Source of the DNA: Paraburkholderia tropica
GTDB taxonomy: Bacteria; Pseudomonadota; Gammaproteobacteria; Burkholderiales; Burkholderiaceae
Reading direction: 5' to 3'
DNA: 64,000 bases
Assembly (NCBI RefSeq): GCF_900109265.1
Contig: NZ_FNZM01000015.1
Span: 62,001-126,000 of the forward strand
The notes beneath the pieces were generated by a model. It was not told where the DNA came from and did not search any database. It was given only the letters and a program-made list of their open reading frames with translations. Positions 9,331 to 18,337 of the stretch are shown in pieces; within the stretch, counting starts at the first letter, position 1; each line of letters opens with the position of its first letter. A program made the translations under genes and the position numbers.

Positions 9331-9358
9331 AAAAAAGCGCCTGTGCAGGCGCTTTTTT
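9331..9358. terminator. bidirectional terminator between convergent genes
   Basis: A-run, stem AAGCGCCTG / CAGGCGCTT and T-run form a symmetrical hairpin between the + strand permease and the - strand uronate dehydrogenase. Confidence 0.92.
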
Positions 9359-9384
9359 GTTTCCCGGCGAACGGCTTGTGGGGA

Positions 9385-10209
9385 TCAGCCGCGCTTGCCG
9401 CGCTGCTCGACCGGCGTGAAATCGAAGCTCGCGAAACTGCCGCCCTGATAACGCTGCGCGGTCGCGTCGAGCGGATTCTGCTGCGCGAGAATTTCCGCGG
9501 CGTAGTCTTCCGAATTCTGCGTCGGCGTGTAACCGAGGCGCTTCGCGTCGTCGTGTTCGCCTTCCTGCACCCAGTAGCTGCGCGTGTTGTTCGACACGCC
9601 CCACACCACGGCGAAGCCGATCGATTCCACGTTGATCACGCGATCGACGAGATGGAACAGATCTTCGTGGCCGAACCACGTGCTCAGATGGCGGAACTCG
9701 GTCGGCTTCGGCAGGCAACTGCCGATGCGCACGTTCACGGTCTCGATGCCGTGCTTGTCCCAGTAGAGACGCGCGAGCGATTCGCCCCACGCCTTCGAGA
9801 GACCGTAGAAACCGTCCGGACGAAACGCGCAATCGAGGTCGAGTTTGTCGTCGACGGAATACATGCCGATCGCGTGATTCGAGCTCGCGAACAGAAGGCG
9901 TTTGACGCCGTGGCGGCGCGCGCCTTCGTAGACTTCCACGAGCCCGCGCAGATTGTTCTCGATGATCTCGGGCAGCGGACGCTCGACGCTCGTGCCGGCC
10001 ATGTGGATCAGCACGTCGACGCCGTCGAGCAGGCGGTCGACCACTGCGGGATCGCGCAGGTCGCCGTGCATGACGTCTTCGCCCGCGACGAGCGGTTCGA
10101 GCGGCTTCGTGCCGGCGGCGGATCGCAGGTTCACGCCGCGCTCGAGCAGGCCCTTGCGCAATACGGTGCCGAGCTGGCCGGCGGCGCCGGACAATGCAAC
10201 TTTCTTCAC
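9385..10209 (-). CDS. udh: NAD-dependent uronate dehydrogenase
   Basis: A 274-residue short-chain dehydrogenase/epimerase-fold enzyme that oxidises D-galacturonate or D-glucuronate to the aldaro-lactone. The Rossmann motif GAAGQLG is at residues 8-14 and the catalytic Tyr135/Lys139 pair sits in YGLSKAWGE. SSNHAIG, RIGSC and VVWGVSNN match uronate dehydrogenases closely. It starts with GTG, preceded by GAGG. It lies downstream of an MFS carrier on the same strand, with which it probably forms uptake plus first oxidation step. The aldarate then made could drain through the semialdehyde dehydrogenase of this cluster. Confidence 0.9.
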   Translation of the reverse strand: MKKVALSGAAGQLGTVLRKGLLERGVNLRSAAGTKPLEPLVAGEDVMHGDLRDPAVVDRLLDGVDVLIHMAGTSVERPLPEIIENNLRGLVEVYEGARRHGVKRLLFASSNHAIGMYSVDDKLDLDCAFRPDGFYGLSKAWGESLARLYWDKHGIETVNVRIGSCLPKPTEFRHLSTWFGHEDLFHLVDRVINVESIGFAVVWGVSNNTRSYWVQEGEHDDAKRLGYTPTQNSEDYAAEILAQQNPLDATAQRYQGGSFASFDFTPVEQRGKRG

Positions 10210-10230
10210 AGTGGATTACCTCACATAAAA

Positions 10231-10263
10231 ACGCCAAAAGCCGGCGCCCTCGCGGACGCCGGC
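10231..10263 (-). terminator. hairpin between MFS carrier and udh
   Basis: Read on the - strand, GCCGGCG...CGCCGGC is followed by a short T-run and GGCGTTTTT. It may partly terminate MFS transcripts before udh. Confidence 0.55.
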
Positions 10264-10277
10264 CGATGATGAGCCGA

Positions 10278-11585
10278 TCAGGCCTTCACGTTGTGCGCAG
10301 GCTGGAGCGCGGCGCTGACCGCGTCGTCGCGCTGCTGGTTCGAGATCAGACGCCAGGCCACGCAGGCGCCGATCAGGTCGAACAACATCAGGCAGACGAA
10401 CAAGGGGTTATAGCCGATCGTGCTGGCCAGTGCGCCGACGATGAGCGAGAACACCGTCGCGCCGAGATAGCCGAACATGCCCGAGAGACCCGTCGCCGTG
10501 GCCACTTCATGCTGGCCGAAGACGTCCGAGGCGAGCGTGAACAGGGCGCCCGAAATCGTCTGGTGCGCGAAGGTGCCGACGCAGAAGAGGGCGATCGCGG
10601 CATACGGGCTCGCGACGAGACCCACGCAGGCCGGTCCGATCATCAGCACCGCGCCGGTCGTGATGACGAGCTTGCGCGAGGTGATCAGCGAGCAGCCGAA
10701 CCAGCGGATGAACAGCGGCGCGAGGTAGCCGCCGATCAGGCAGCCGAGGTCGGCGGCGAGGAACGGCATCCACGCGAACAGCGCGATTTCCTTCAGGTTC
10801 ATGTGGCGCACGGTGACCATGTACAGCGGAATCCACGCGCCGAAGGTCTGCCATGCCGGCTCGGCGAGCATGCGCGGAATGCCGATGCCCCAGAAGCGGC
10901 GCGTCTTGAGCACTTCCTTGAACGAGGCGCGTTGCTTGCCCGATGCCTTCTGCGCGGGCGTTTGACCGGCGCGGATGTAGTCGGCTTCTTCCTGCGAGAG
11001 CTTCGGGTGCTCGGCGGGTGTCTTGAAGAACACGAGCCACAGGCCGACCCAGATCAGCGCCACGCCGCCGGTCAGGACGAACGCGAATTGCCAGTTGTAC
11101 TTGAGAATGCACCAGACCACGAGCGGCGGAGCGATCATCGCGCCGATCGACGTGCCGGTGTTGAGCCAGCCGGTGGCGACCGAACGCTCTTTCGCCGGGA
11201 ACCACTGGCTGATCGCCTTCATGCCCGCCGGGAAGATCGCGGCTTCGCTCATGCCGAGCAGGCCGCGGAAGAACGCGAGCGAGGGCCAGCTGGTGGCGAG
11301 GCCGTGCAGCATGTTGGAGATGGCCCAGCCGAACGCGAAGATGGCGAAGCCGATCTTGACGCCGACCGAGTCGAGCACGAAGCCGGCGATCGGCTGAGCG
11401 AGTGCATAGCAGGCCTGGAACGCCGTGACCACGTACGAATACTGCTGCGTGGTCATGTGCATCGTCTGCGTGAGCGTGGGCGCCGCCACGGAAAGCGAAC
11501 TGCGCGCGAGATAGTTGAAGATCGTGCCGATCATGATGAGGCCGATGATCCACCACCGAAGCCCCTTGATAGTCTTGCGTTGCAC
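10278..11585 (-). CDS. MFS hexuronate/sugar-acid transporter (ExuT/anion:cation symporter type)
   Basis: A 435-residue 12-helix carrier. The early motif FNYLARSSLSVAAPTL, LLGMSEAAIFPAGMKAISQWFP and the cytoplasmic loop are those of the anion:cation symporter family, which takes up hexuronates, galactonate and glucarate. The start is set to GTG 11585 because AGGAGA lies six bases upstream and the family begins there; a longer frame to 11822 lacks homology-like sequence. Position next to udh makes galacturonate or glucuronate the likely substrate. Confidence 0.88.
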   Translation of the reverse strand: MQRKTIKGLRWWIIGLIMIGTIFNYLARSSLSVAAPTLTQTMHMTTQQYSYVVTAFQACYALAQPIAGFVLDSVGVKIGFAIFAFGWAISNMLHGLATSWPSLAFFRGLLGMSEAAIFPAGMKAISQWFPAKERSVATGWLNTGTSIGAMIAPPLVVWCILKYNWQFAFVLTGGVALIWVGLWLVFFKTPAEHPKLSQEEADYIRAGQTPAQKASGKQRASFKEVLKTRRFWGIGIPRMLAEPAWQTFGAWIPLYMVTVRHMNLKEIALFAWMPFLAADLGCLIGGYLAPLFIRWFGCSLITSRKLVITTGAVLMIGPACVGLVASPYAAIALFCVGTFAHQTISGALFTLASDVFGQHEVATATGLSGMFGYLGATVFSLIVGALASTIGYNPLFVCLMLFDLIGACVAWRLISNQQRDDAVSAALQPAHNVKA

Positions 11586-12089
11586 TGCTCGTCTCCTGCT
11601 GTTGTCGGGAGCGGGCGCGGGGGAGGCCGCGCCGGACGATGCGCCCGGATGGAAGTGGTATGCGTGTGCCAGGTGTGTCTTGCGGCTGGCCAGTGTGCCT
11701 GGACGCCGCGTTTTTTCAGCCGTGTTGTTCGAATCGCTGTTGGGCCGTGACGCGGTGCCGATCGGTTCGATCTGCCCGGTCATGTAAGACATCATTCTAT
11801 TTGCGGCAAAGTTGTAAAGCAAATCCTCAGTGAATGGGGATTTCCCTAATGCCGGGGCGACTCGCGGCGGGGCCGGAACGCAATGTCACTCGATCGACGA
11901 TCGCGCATGCATGTCGGATATTTCGCGCAAATCGGCGTGGGGCGGATTCGGCGGGTTGTCGGATGACTGCGGGGAAAGCGCGCCGCGACGGGCTGGTTGA
12001 CAATTTTCGTGTTGTATTACAACAATGCGGACATTGCGCCGGATCTACGGTCCTCGCGCATCACACATCACAAAATCGGACGAGACACG
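11586..12089. promoter_or_regulatory. divergent control region with two GntR/FadR-type operators
   Basis: The 504-bp region between the MFS carrier and the RraA-like gene contains a 15-bp palindrome TGTTGTATTACAACA at 12010-12024 and a second, weaker one, ATGTAAGACAT, at 11782-11792. Both fit TGT-N3-ACA, the core bound by FadR/FCD-type GntR regulators such as the one encoded at 13975. A TTGACA hexamer at 11997-12002 overlaps the first operator region and is a plausible -35 element for the + strand genes. No gene is seen in this stretch. Confidence 0.6.
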
Positions 12090-12836
12090 ATGAATTCACC
12101 CGCCATCCCCGTCAGCGAACGCGCGCTCGAACAACTGCGCCACGTCTCCAACGCGACGCTCACCACCCAGCTTTTCAAGCGCGGCCTGCGCAACGTGTTC
12201 CTGCAAGGCGTGCATCCGCTTGCCGCGCCGGCGGCGGGCGCGCCGAATCTCGTCGGTCCGGCCTTCACGATGCGCAACATCCCGGCGCGCGAGGATCTCG
12301 ATCAGTTGAGCGCGTTCCAGAATCCCGAGCATCCGCAGCGCAAGGGCGTGGAAACCGTGCCCGCGGGCGCCGTGCTCGTGCAGGATTGCCGCGGCGTGAC
12401 CGACGCGGCGTCGATGGGCTCGATCCTCGCCACGCGCATGAAGGTGCGCGGCGTGGCGGGCATGGTCTCGGACGGTCCGGTGCGCGACAGCGCGACCATC
12501 GCCGCGCTCGGCATTCCGGTGTTCTGCGCGGGCGCGTCGGCGCCGCTGAATCTGTGCAAGCACCACACGGTCGATCTGAACGTGCCGATCGGCTGCGGCG
12601 GCGTGGCCGTCTATCCGGGCGACATCATCGTCGGCGACGCCGACGGCGTGGTCGTGATTCCGCGCCATCTCGCCGAGGAAGTCGCGCAGGCGGCCTTCGA
12701 GCAGGAAGAACTCGAATGCTTCATCACCGAGCGCATCGAGGCGGGCGCGGCGCTGCCCGGCACCTATCCGCCGAACGAGGCGACACTGGCCGCCTTCGCC
12801 CAATGGAAGCAGGCGCGCGCCGAAGCGGCGTCGTAA
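12090..12836 (+). CDS. RraA-like family protein, 4-hydroxy-2-oxoglutarate/HMG aldolase type
   Basis: A 248-residue RraA/MenG-fold protein. The segment GMVSDGPVRDSATIAALGIPVF holds the Arg-Asp pair that binds metal and substrate in the 4-hydroxy-4-methyl-2-oxoglutarate aldolase group. GDIIVGDADGVVVIP is the other family hallmark. The Arg/Asp motif argues for enzymatic aldolase or decarboxylase activity rather than RNase E inhibition. Its position behind the putative GntR operators suggests action on a keto-acid intermediate of the sugar-acid pathway. Exact substrate unknown. Confidence 0.82.
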   Translation: MNSPAIPVSERALEQLRHVSNATLTTQLFKRGLRNVFLQGVHPLAAPAAGAPNLVGPAFTMRNIPAREDLDQLSAFQNPEHPQRKGVETVPAGAVLVQDCRGVTDAASMGSILATRMKVRGVAGMVSDGPVRDSATIAALGIPVFCAGASAPLNLCKHHTVDLNVPIGCGGVAVYPGDIIVGDADGVVVIPRHLAEEVAQAAFEQEELECFITERIEAGAALPGTYPPNEATLAAFAQWKQARAEAAS

Positions 12837-12854
12837 CGCGCCGGAAGTTTTCTC

Positions 12855-12871
12855 GTTTTCCGATACGAAAC
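12855..12871. repeat. dispersed palindrome (GTTTCCGATACGAAAC-type), copy A
   Basis: GTTTTCCGATACGAAAC lies in the gap between the RraA-like and mutarotase-like genes. It is one of about ten similar palindromes in the window. Confidence 0.6.
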
Positions 12872-12924
12872 CCCGCCCGCACAAGCGCACAAGCGCACAA
12901 GCGCGACTATCAGCGAAACACGCC

Positions 12925-13854
12925 ATGCCGAAGTTTCAGGATCAGGACGTCATTGAAATCGGGCGCGGCGGTTCGCTGCTGCGCGTCGCGCCGCGAGCGG
13001 GCGGACGGCTGTTGTCGTGGCATCGACATGGCGAGTCGATCATCCATTGGCCCGATAGCGCCGACTGGAGCCAGCCCGCGCTGGTGCGCGGCGGCAATCC
13101 GCTGCTGTTTCCGTTCATCGCGCGGCATCGCGTGGATGGCGTGATCGGGCGCTGGCGCGACGCGCAGGGCGTGGTGCGCGAGGTGCCTTTGCACGGCTTC
13201 GCGCGCGATCTGCCGTTCGAGGCGCAAGTCGATGCCGCCGGCGACGCCGTGCGCATGACGCTTACCGACAGCGACGCGACGCGCGCGGGCTATCCGTTCA
13301 GCTTTCGCTTCGAGGCCGCGTATCGGCTTATCGACGAAAACACGCTCGAAGTCGAGCTGACGACCACGAACACGGCGCGTAAAGGCGCTGTGCCGTTGCC
13401 TTCGCCGTTGCCCTATTACGCGGGCCATCATTTCTACTTCGCGCTGCCGCACGCGCAGCGCGGCGCGGCCAGTTTGACGCTGCCGCGCAACGTCTACCGC
13501 CATCAGCTCGCCGATGGCACGACGACCGCGCCCACGCCTGGCGCGACGCGCTATCGCTTCGACGATCCGCAAATCGTCGACCGCTTTCATTGCCTCGACG
13601 GTGAGCCCGGGCGCACGGTGCGCATCGAGATGCCGACATTGAAGCGCGCGATCGACATCGACCTGCGCCGTCCGGGCTCGACGCCGTGGTACGCCGTGAC
13701 TTCATGGACGCTGGCGGCCGATTCGGATTTCTACTGCATCGAGCCCTGGCTCGGCTTGCCCGACGCGATCCACAGCGGCCTCGGGCTGCGCTGGCTCGCA
13801 CCGGGACAGCGCGAAACCGCGACCTTGCGGATAGTTGTCAGCGATTTGGCGTGA
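12925..13854 (+). CDS. aldose 1-epimerase (mutarotase) family protein
   Basis: A 309-residue galactose-mutarotase-like beta-sandwich protein. The opening GGSLLRVAPRAGGRLLSWHRHG, the RGGNPLLFPF segment and the central HGFARDLPFE are family features that place the catalytic His in the sugar-binding cleft. It probably interconverts anomers of the sugar or uronate handled by this locus. It starts 88 bases after the RraA-like gene and is likely co-transcribed. Confidence 0.85.
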   Translation: MPKFQDQDVIEIGRGGSLLRVAPRAGGRLLSWHRHGESIIHWPDSADWSQPALVRGGNPLLFPFIARHRVDGVIGRWRDAQGVVREVPLHGFARDLPFEAQVDAAGDAVRMTLTDSDATRAGYPFSFRFEAAYRLIDENTLEVELTTTNTARKGAVPLPSPLPYYAGHHFYFALPHAQRGAASLTLPRNVYRHQLADGTTTAPTPGATRYRFDDPQIVDRFHCLDGEPGRTVRIEMPTLKRAIDIDLRRPGSTPWYAVTSWTLAADSDFYCIEPWLGLPDAIHSGLGLRWLAPGQRETATLRIVVSDLA

Positions 13855-13974
13855 GCGCGAGAAATCGCCGCAGCGCGCGCCATACGGGGCGTAGAAAGCC
13901 GAAGATTCGCCGAAGCGCCGCGTCAATGACTTACAATCCACGACATACCTGACAACCTACGCGTAGCACTGACC

Positions 13975-14664
13975 ATGGCTGAGCAGAAAGCGCCGAATAT
14001 GCCGGCGCGGATTTACAGCGACATCCTGAACCGGATCATCGAAGGCGAGTACAAGGAAGGGGAGCGCCTGCCGACCGAGCACATGCTCGCGGAGCGCTTC
14101 GCGACCTCGCGTCCGACCGTGCGCGAAGCGCTCGCGCAGCTGCGCGCGGACGGCATCATCGCCACGCGTCACGGTTCGGGCACCACGGTCATGCGCCGTC
14201 CCGATCCGGACGTGCGCCGCTTCGCGCCGCTCGAAACGTTGTCGGACATCCGTCGCTGCTACGAATATCGCGTGGTGGTGGAGTCGGGTGCGGCCTCGCT
14301 TGCCGCGCAGAAGGCCGACGACGCCGACATCGCCGCGATCCGCCACGAGTGGGACAACCTGCAAACGATCATCGAGACCTCGGGCATCGGCGCGAAGGAC
14401 GACTTCGCCTTCCACATGGCCGTGGCCCGCGCGTCGAAGAACCAGTTTTTCATCACCGCGCTCTCGGGCATCCAGGAGCAGATGGTGTTCAGCATGAACC
14501 TGTCGCGCAATCTGTCGCTCGTGAAGTCGATCGAGCGTCAGCGCATCGTGCAGCAGGAGCACCTCGAAGTGCTCGAAGCCATTCAGGCGCGCAACGCCGA
14601 GCGCGCCGCGCAGGCCATGCGCGATCACCTCGAACAGGCCGTCAGCCGGATGTTCGGCTCCTGA
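13975..14664 (+). CDS. GntR-family (FadR/FCD) transcriptional regulator
   Basis: A 229-residue regulator. The N-terminal winged helix (residues about 10-75) includes LPTEHMLAERFATSRPTVREALAQL. The C-terminal all-helical FCD ligand domain has the metal-binding pattern DDFAFHMAVA and a late His (MRDHLEQA). Regulators of this class sense sugar acids or uronates and bind TGT-N3-ACA-like operators, of which two lie in the divergent region at 11.8-12.0 kb. It is the last gene of the cluster, just before a strong terminator. Confidence 0.9.
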   Translation: MAEQKAPNMPARIYSDILNRIIEGEYKEGERLPTEHMLAERFATSRPTVREALAQLRADGIIATRHGSGTTVMRRPDPDVRRFAPLETLSDIRRCYEYRVVVESGAASLAAQKADDADIAAIRHEWDNLQTIIETSGIGAKDDFAFHMAVARASKNQFFITALSGIQEQMVFSMNLSRNLSLVKSIERQRIVQQEHLEVLEAIQARNAERAAQAMRDHLEQAVSRMFGS

Positions 14665-14702
14665 GCCCGCGCCCCGCGCGCGAATCTATCTCGCGCGGCA
14701 AA

Positions 14703-14742
14703 GAAAAAGCGGGTTTCGTTTGCACGAAACCCGCTTTTTTTA
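14703..14742. terminator. bidirectional terminator (GntR gene / phasin)
   Basis: An A-run, a stem of about 12 bp (AGCGGGTTTCGT / ACGAAACCCGCT) and a T-run sit between the convergent regulator and phasin genes. Confidence 0.93.
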
Positions 14743-14805
14743 CCCCTGTCGCCCTCGCCGATATCCGGCCTGACGGCCGGCGAGGGCGCCTGAATCGCCA
14801 GACGC

Positions 14806-15366
14806 TTACGCTGCCTGCTTGGCGGCGCGCGTGGCCTGAGCGGCGGCCTTCGAGGCGGCCTTGGTCACGGCGTCGAAATTCGTTTCCGCCATTTCAGCGG
14901 CTTGCTTCGCGGCCTTGTTCACCGAGTCGTAAGCGCCTTGCGCAGCCGTGATGGCCGACTTGAAGGCGGCGACGGCGGTTTCCGAACCGGCCGGGGCGTT
15001 CTTCGCAGCGTTGTCGACGAAGGTCTGCACGGCGTGTTGCTGCTGCTCGATCTGGCTTTGCGCGGCCTGGGTGAATTCCGACTGCGCGGCCGAGACGATG
15101 GCGTACACGTTGCGGCCATAAGCCAGCGCCTTTTCGGCGGCCGGCTGGGCGAAGCCTGCCTGCAGCGCGAAGAAGCCTTGCGGGTCCTTCGACGACAGCG
15201 AGCGCTGCGCGTGTTCCTGGCCTTCGGCGATTGCCGCGCGGGCCGTTTCGATGTTCAGTTCAGCGAGCTTGACCGCGCCTTCGAACGCCTTGGTCGTGAG
15301 ACCGAAAAGCGCTTCGAGACCCGCTTTCTGGGTGGCGGCGAATTGTTCGGGAGTGGGCAGAGACAT
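14806..15366 (-). CDS. phaP: phasin (polyhydroxyalkanoate granule protein)
   Basis: A 186-residue, Ala-rich, amphipathic helical protein beginning MSLPTPEQFAATQKAGLEALFG, the standard start of betaproteobacterial phasins. It coats PHA granules and affects their size and number. The C-terminal 50 residues are an alanine/lysine-rich heptad-like segment (KAAKQAAEMAE...). It is transcribed alone, divergent from catalase. Confidence 0.93.
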   Translation of the reverse strand: MSLPTPEQFAATQKAGLEALFGLTTKAFEGAVKLAELNIETARAAIAEGQEHAQRSLSSKDPQGFFALQAGFAQPAAEKALAYGRNVYAIVSAAQSEFTQAAQSQIEQQQHAVQTFVDNAAKNAPAGSETAVAAFKSAITAAQGAYDSVNKAAKQAAEMAETNFDAVTKAASKAAAQATRAAKQAA

Positions 15367-15875
15367 GTCGTCGTTCCTGATGGTGGGGACCGCTACGCGT
15401 CGGTTCCGTTTGCGAATAAAAGAGGTCTTTCAATCGAATCGATCACCGGTTCGCGCATTGATGCGATGCAGCAATCGAGGTTCATAATATCTCAAAAGAA
15501 GCCTGTGTCAAGCACTTTATTGTGCGTCGCAACATTTCAGTAAACGCTTGATTCGCTTTGGGAATTTTTGACAGGGTGCAAGCGTGGTGGAAGGCGAAAA
15601 TTGCCGATGCGCAGCGCATGATTCCGATACGAAAACCGCGTCGTCGGCACGATATTCCGATCGGAAACACGTGGCCGCCGCAGCAATGGCGAACCGGCGT
15701 CAAGGTGCGGCACGCGTTAAGCGCAGCGCTTTGCGCATGCGTGCACAATGTTCCCTCTCTCGCGCGGCAGCCCGCGCGCAGACCCGTCCCCCAATCCAGC
15801 CGCGACGCTCCCATTGACGAGGAGCGCGGATGCAATCCGCGCAGCGCGGCCTGGCGATTTCACAGGAGATGTGAC
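15367..15875. other. intergenic region phaP/catalase with two dispersed palindromes
   Basis: This 509-bp divergent region contains no convincing gene. It carries ATTCCGATACGAAAAC (15621-15636) and ATTCCGATCGGAAAC (15654-15668), two copies of the dispersed palindrome 17 bp apart. It also has TGCGATGCAGCA and TTGTGCGTCGCAA elements near phaP that resemble PHA-regulator sites, although that reading is tentative. Confidence 0.55.
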
Positions 15876-17360
15876 ATGGCTGAATCGAGCGGCAAGCCTC
15901 TTGGCAAATCCACGACGAGCGCGGGCGCACCGGCCGTCAGCGACCGTAACTCGCTGACGGTGGGACCGGACGGTCCGATCCTGCTGCACGACGTGCATTT
16001 CCTCGAGCAGATGGCGCACTTCAATCGCGAGAAGGTGCCCGAGCGTCAACCGCATGCGAAAGGCTCCGGTGCGTTCGGCGAGTTCAAGACCACCGAGGAC
16101 GTTTCGCAATATACGAAGGCGGCGCTGTTCCAGAAGGGCGCGGCCACCGAAATGCTCGCGCGCTTTTCGACCGTCGCGGGCGAAATGGGCAGCCCCGACA
16201 CCTGGCGCGACGTGCGCGGTTTCTCGCTGAAGTTCTACACGACCGAAGGCAATTACGATCTGGTCGGCAACAACACGCCGGTGTTTTTCGTGCGCGATCC
16301 GATGAAGTTCCCGCACTTCATCCGCAGCCAGAAGCGTCTGCCCGATTCGGGTCTGCGCGACAGCGAAATGCAGTGGGACTTCTGGACCAACAATCCGGAA
16401 TCGGCGCATCAGGTCACGTATCTGATGGGCGAGCGCGGCTTGCCCAAGACGTGGCGCAACATGAATGGCTACGGTTCGCACACGTATATGTGGGTGAACG
16501 CGAAGGGCGAGAAGTTCTGGGTCAAGTATCACTTCCACACCCAGCAAGGCATGGCCAATTTCACGAATGCCGAAGCCGAGGCGACGGCGGGCCGCGACGC
16601 CGACTTCCATCGCCGCGATCTGTTCGAGGCCATCAAGCGCGGTGAATTCCCGTCGTGGACGCTGTTCGTGCAGGTCATGCCGTACGCGGAGGCGAAGCAC
16701 TATCGCTTCAATCCGTTCGATCTGACCAAGACCTGGTCGCACAAGGACTATCCGCTGATCAAGGTCGGCACGATGACGCTGAACCGCAATCCGGAGAACT
16801 TCTTCGCGCAGATCGAGCAGGCCGCGTTCTCGCCGGGCAACACCGTGCCGGGCATCGGCCTGTCGCCGGACAAGATGCTGCTGGGCCGCGCGTTCGCCTA
16901 TAACGATGCGCATCGCGCGCGCATCGGCACGAACTTCAACCAGTTGCCGGTGAACCGTCCGAAGGTGCCGGTGCAGACCTATCAGTTCGACGGTCACATG
17001 GCTTACGAGCACACCGGCAACGCGCCGGTCTACGTGCCGAACAGCTTCGGCCGTCCGTGGGCGGACGAAACCGGTCCCGCCGAAGACGGCTGGGAAACCG
17101 ACGGCGACATGGTGCGCAGCGCCTACACGCTGCACGCGGAAGACGACGACTTCGGCCAGCCCGGCGATCTCGTGCGCAAGGTGTTCAACGACAAGCAGCG
17201 CGAACTGCTGGTCGAGCAGGTGGTGGCGAGCCTGAACGGCGTGGGCAGCCCGGTGCGCGAGAACGTCTTCACGTACTGGAAGAATATCGACGCCGACGTG
17301 GGCCGTCGCATCGAGGAAAAGGCCGGCGCCGCGCAGAAGGTGGCCGAGCCCGCGAAGTAA
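15876..17360 (+). CDS. monofunctional heme catalase
   Basis: A 494-residue small-subunit catalase converting hydrogen peroxide to water and oxygen. The catalytic His60 is in RQPHAKGSGAFG, and the distal-side Asn region is GNYDLVGNNTPVFFVRD. The proximal heme ligand Tyr is in RAFAYNDAHRARIG. Start ATG 15876 has AGGAGA seven bases upstream; the longer frame back to 15558 has no catalase-like sequence. Length and FSTVAGEMGSPDT point to a clade 3 (KatA-like) enzyme. Confidence 0.95.
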   Translation: MAESSGKPLGKSTTSAGAPAVSDRNSLTVGPDGPILLHDVHFLEQMAHFNREKVPERQPHAKGSGAFGEFKTTEDVSQYTKAALFQKGAATEMLARFSTVAGEMGSPDTWRDVRGFSLKFYTTEGNYDLVGNNTPVFFVRDPMKFPHFIRSQKRLPDSGLRDSEMQWDFWTNNPESAHQVTYLMGERGLPKTWRNMNGYGSHTYMWVNAKGEKFWVKYHFHTQQGMANFTNAEAEATAGRDADFHRRDLFEAIKRGEFPSWTLFVQVMPYAEAKHYRFNPFDLTKTWSHKDYPLIKVGTMTLNRNPENFFAQIEQAAFSPGNTVPGIGLSPDKMLLGRAFAYNDAHRARIGTNFNQLPVNRPKVPVQTYQFDGHMAYEHTGNAPVYVPNSFGRPWADETGPAEDGWETDGDMVRSAYTLHAEDDDFGQPGDLVRKVFNDKQRELLVEQVVASLNGVGSPVRENVFTYWKNIDADVGRRIEEKAGAAQKVAEPAK

Positions 17361-17400
17361 GCCCGCGCGTCTTCGAACACGCTTCATCTGCTTTATCCCG

Positions 17401-17436
17401 AACCGGATCGGTCCCTGCGGGCCGCTCCGGTTTTTT
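17401..17436 (+). terminator. Rho-independent terminator after catalase
   Basis: CCGGATCGGTCCC / GGGCCGCTCCGG pairs with one internal mismatch region and is followed by six T residues. The rest of the gap up to 17688 holds no recognisable feature. Confidence 0.85.
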
Positions 17437-17688
17437 CATTTTCATTACCGTTGCATGACGGCTGCCGGACGCCAAACTGACACGCGCGCCATCGGGCGGC
17501 TTCTGCAGTGTCAGGGACGACGGGCCATAATGGGCGCATTGCCGGGCGGCGGCATCGCGCGCAATCGTATGAGTGCTCGCTATGAACGCTCGTTTGAACG
17601 CCTGAGAACCCGGCCGCCTGCCGCGCGTGGCGGGAATAATTTCGACGCGCGGCGCGTTAACCCAACTGACCCGTTACGGCACGTTCAC

Positions 17689-18303
17689 GTGAAAACTTCT
17701 CTCTCCGCCGATTCCCGTCTCGACAGTGCAGGCGCTTCGTCCAAATACACGCGCGTCGCGGTGCTGCTGCACTGGTCGATCGCGTTGCTGATCCTCGGCA
17801 ACGTCGCGCTCGGCCTGAGCGCCGCGCTGCTGCCCGACGGCACGCTCTCCGACAACGCGATCCGCTTCGTGATCGACACGCACAAGTCCATCGGCATCAC
17901 GGTGCTCGGTCTCGCGATCCTGCGCGTGCTGTGGCGCCTCACGCATCGTCCGCCGCCGCTGCCCGCCGAATTTCCCACCTGGGAAAAAGTCGCGGCCCAT
18001 GCCGCGCACATCGCGCTGTACGTGCTGATCTTCGCGATGCCGCTCTCGGGCTGGCTGCACGATTCCGCGTGGGTGGCCGCCGCCTCGCATCCCATGTATC
18101 TGTTCGGCCTGTTCGAGTGGCCGCGCATCGGCTTCATCATGAATCTCGATCCGGCGACCAAGAACCAGTTGCACGAGCAGTTCGGCGCCTTGCATACGGC
18201 GTGCAGCTATGCGCTTTACGGCGTGCTCGCGCTGCATATCGCGGGCGCGCTCAAGCATCAATGGATCGATCGTCATTCGGTGCTGCGCCGGATGATGCCG
18301 TGA
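17689..18303 (+). CDS. cytochrome b561 family protein
   Basis: A 204-residue four-helix di-heme membrane protein. Candidate heme histidines are in VLLHWSIALL, DTHKSIGIT, HAAHIALY and ALHIAGALKH. These proteins pass electrons from quinol to periplasmic acceptors or remove superoxide. The start is set at GTG 17689 because family similarity begins just after it (KTSLSADS...YTRVAVLLHW); the frame runs open further upstream without family features. There is no clear ribosome binding site. Confidence 0.85.
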   Translation: MKTSLSADSRLDSAGASSKYTRVAVLLHWSIALLILGNVALGLSAALLPDGTLSDNAIRFVIDTHKSIGITVLGLAILRVLWRLTHRPPPLPAEFPTWEKVAAHAAHIALYVLIFAMPLSGWLHDSAWVAAASHPMYLFGLFEWPRIGFIMNLDPATKNQLHEQFGALHTACSYALYGVLALHIAGALKHQWIDRHSVLRRMMP

Positions 18304-18337
18304 AGGCCGCCACGCAACGACGGATCGCGCTGATGAC

